This document shows positions 62,019 to 64,000 of a stretch of DNA of 64,000 bases, in pieces. The first letter of the stretch is position 1. Each line of letters starts with the position of its first letter. The DNA is from Bretschneidera sinensis (lineage: Eukaryota > Streptophyta > Magnoliopsida > Brassicales > Akaniaceae): NCBI GenBank assembly GCA_023935145.1, contig CM043699.1:146744536-146808535 (forward strand), in the 5' to 3' direction. The notes under the pieces are model-generated. The model had not been told where the DNA came from, searched no databases, and worked only from the letters and a program-made list of their open reading frames with translations. The position numbers and the translations under genes are program-made.

Positions 62019-63526
62019 GATTCACTCAATTCAGCTCTATATTGCCCTTTGCTACACCTACAACCGTATATTATGATTTGGCTGACTCAAATTTTTCATC
62101 TAAATTCCTTCGTTGAGACTGCAAAAATAGAAAGCGCGAGAAAGTTTAAAGTATAAGAGATACCTCATTTTTAAAGAAAATGATACAATCTTAATCATTT
62201 ATATATTTATGAATCTAACGTAATAATATATAAATTTATGAACCTCACATATTATATGTTATTCTATTTATGAATCTTACATAGTAATATATAAATTTAT
62301 GAATCTCACATATTATATAGTATTCGTGAATTTCACATGGTAGTATATAAATCTATGAATCTTAAGATTACATTATTTTCTCAAAAAAAACTTATAAAAT
62401 CAAATCCTATATTTAAAATCATTAAAAATTCACTACTGAATTTTGGATCTATATTTCAATCATCTACGGTAAGTTTTTTTTGGCCCTTTTTTTCCACTCC
62501 AAATTTGTGGGATATCAAACCATTTGTGTTTTTTTATCTATCGGTATGTCTTGATTTTAAATTTAAGACGATAAAAGAGTTAATTCTGTAATGATATGCA
62601 TGATGTGGTGTTTCAAGACGAGCTACAAATACTTCTATTTGAAATTAAGGTTCAAAAGTTCGTGCTCAGGCAAATCGCCCAGTTCTTGGGTTCATGAGTT
62701 GCCAGTATTATCTAAAACAAATCCTACATTTAAAATCATTAAAAAACAAGTGCAAGCATGTATTTACTTCTAAGTAGATGAGATAAAATATTCTACCACA
62801 AATGCAACACGTAAGATAAGAAACGGGCAATCACAATGAAAGCTTGGTTGATTACACGTGCACAGAGAAGTAAAGATTGAATGAAAGGAAAAAGAAAAAA
62901 GAGAAAAAAATGCATACCAGATGCACGTTTGGCTTTGATGCTCACTACCTTCTTGGACTAACCGTAGGATATGAGCTTTGGGACTTTATTATCAACTGCG
63001 TGCATTTATAAAAGGAAGAAGGGGAGATTTTTGTTGCCTTGTCAAATTAAGGTCAAGGAAAAGGAATGCTTGTTGTCTCATACTGCAAAATTGAATGTTC
63101 AGTCACTTTTATGCCTAACTGAAAAGCTCCTCTAACACAAAAAGTGATGTGTAAAGGTATTTTTAAGCACAATTTGACATTGCCATTTTAGCCTTTTCTT
63201 TTGGCACCACTATTAGCCGGCCGGACTCTTTAATCAAGATATTAAACTAGATTACTATAACGTAAGTTACTTAAGTTATTTTATAAAAAATTGACTAATC
63301 ATTTTTTTTCTAATAAACTTTCAATAATTTATTTGGACTGCATAAAAAAACAAAGCTGTCTTCACATGCTTTTAATGATTAGGTCACGCATTTGCCTTAG
63401 CAATAAAAATAATTTATGATTTTTAATTGAATTATAATAAAACAGTAATAAAACTATAAATTATTTAATATTAGATAAAATAACTGTGAAAACAGTTTTT
63501 TAGAAAGTGATATCATTTTATAAATC
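62019..63526. other. copy B leader, repeat and promoter region
   Basis: Retains the TTTATGAATCTYACAT repeat, the leader-exon donor (GATGCACG/CCAGATGCACG context near 62935) and the TATA-like TTTATAAA near 63006 found in copy A. No gene. Confidence 0.6.
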
Positions 63527-64000
63527 CTTTTTTTTAAAGTGTTGGTTAAACAACAGTTAGGCTATAAAATGTTTAATGTTGGATACAACATCAGTGAAAC
63601 AATTCTATAGACACATAAATTGTCTCATAAAGCATTTTTCAAAATAGTATTTGACCTAGTTTCTGTTGATAGGAAATAAAAACCATTTCAAAAACTCTAC
63701 CAAAGAAGTTCTAATTGGCAACTAATGTTCAACTTTTAGCTAGATTGGCAACCAATGTTTGTGATTGTAGTGGGATTTTAAGATTCCTCTGTCATCTTCA
63801 GCTTCTAATAAAAACAAACAATTCTTTTTTGATAGATAAACCAAACAATTGAGTAAATGGAACTATGCGAAAGAAAAATGCCAAAATGAATTATTAAGCA
63901 AGATTTAATTAACACAAATTACTAACACGAATAAGATTAGAATTTTCTCCATTTGAGAATTAAAATAGAAGTCAAGTTTATAGTGAGATTGAATGTCATA
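63527..64000. other. gene-free right end
   Basis: AT-rich DNA beyond the duplicated unit. No ORF, repeat or LTR recognised. Confidence 0.5.

Larger units (their letters stand above)
56770..63526. repeat. 6.8-kb duplicated unit, copy B
   Basis: Collinear with 31545-38348; differences are scattered substitutions and small indels. It holds the LTR end, non-coding interior (57131-60567), the UNC93-like pseudogene, and the conserved leader/promoter region to 63526. To the left the LTR extends further than in copy A. Confidence 0.93.

Noticed and set aside
1..64000. CRISPR arrays, bacterial-type operons or an undescribed multi-gene system
   Set aside because: All regular repeats seen are plant satellite-like or LTR-derived; gene content is scattered, eukaryotic and explained by known families.

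Overview
The window is AT-rich nuclear DNA from a flowering plant, most likely a eudicot. The evidence is short exons split by long AT-rich GT-AG introns, three gene families recognisable from their plant members (a USP-domain stress protein, UBP12/13-type deubiquitinase, UNC93-like protein 1/2), and dense LTR retrotransposons with plant-type primer-binding sites (initiator tRNA-Met and Athila-type). I cannot name the species. I see no bacterial or viral gene system and no CRISPR array.

Layout. 0-5.4 kb is a decayed Ty3/gypsy element (LTR, PBS, gag, protease, RT) whose pol stops abruptly against an inverted LTR end, followed by A-rich degenerate repeats. 6.3-10.6 kb is an apparently intact four-exon universal stress protein gene (+). 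Its 2.9-kb third intron holds a non-autonomous LTR element whose LTR was in turn hit by a 5'-truncated LINE. 11-18.4 kb holds a small inverted-repeat element, the integrase/chromodomain end and LTR of a minus-strand chromovirus, and inside that a 3'-truncated Athila-like LTR-gag element.

20.0-41.6 kb is the remains of a UBP12/UBP13-like ubiquitin protease gene on the minus strand. I could place nineteen exon pieces. The gene is a pseudogene: it has an in-frame TAG before the MATH domain, a one-base frameshift inside the MATH domain, a catalytic domain broken within one exon and separated from its next exon by about 10.2 kb of unrelated DNA with roughly 90 codons missing, and no 3' third. Inside the break lies an intact UNC93-like membrane protein gene (35.3-36.8 kb, minus).

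The UNC93-like gene sits on a 6.8-kb unit (31545-38348) present again at 56770-63526. The second UNC93 copy has lost its first ATG and carries two frameshifting deletions. Both units begin with the 3' end of a gypsy-type LTR and a PBS, followed by 3.3 kb without ORFs. In the second unit that LTR is interrupted by a 12.6-kb Ty1/copia element (44108-56723, TSD ATTTC), and the copia integrase/RT junction is itself interrupted by a 6.5-kb Athila-like gag-only element (47536-54046, TSD ATATG). The nesting order is therefore gypsy LTR, then copia, then Athila-like.

The only genes that look able to work are the stress protein and the first UNC93-like gene. The rest is pseudogene and retrotransposon history. 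I did not find a convincing undescribed system. The most distinctive items are the UNC93-bearing duplicated unit with a retroelement-like edge, the pol-less Athila family seen in two independent copies, and a near-perfect 61-bp-arm hairpin in a UBP intron.
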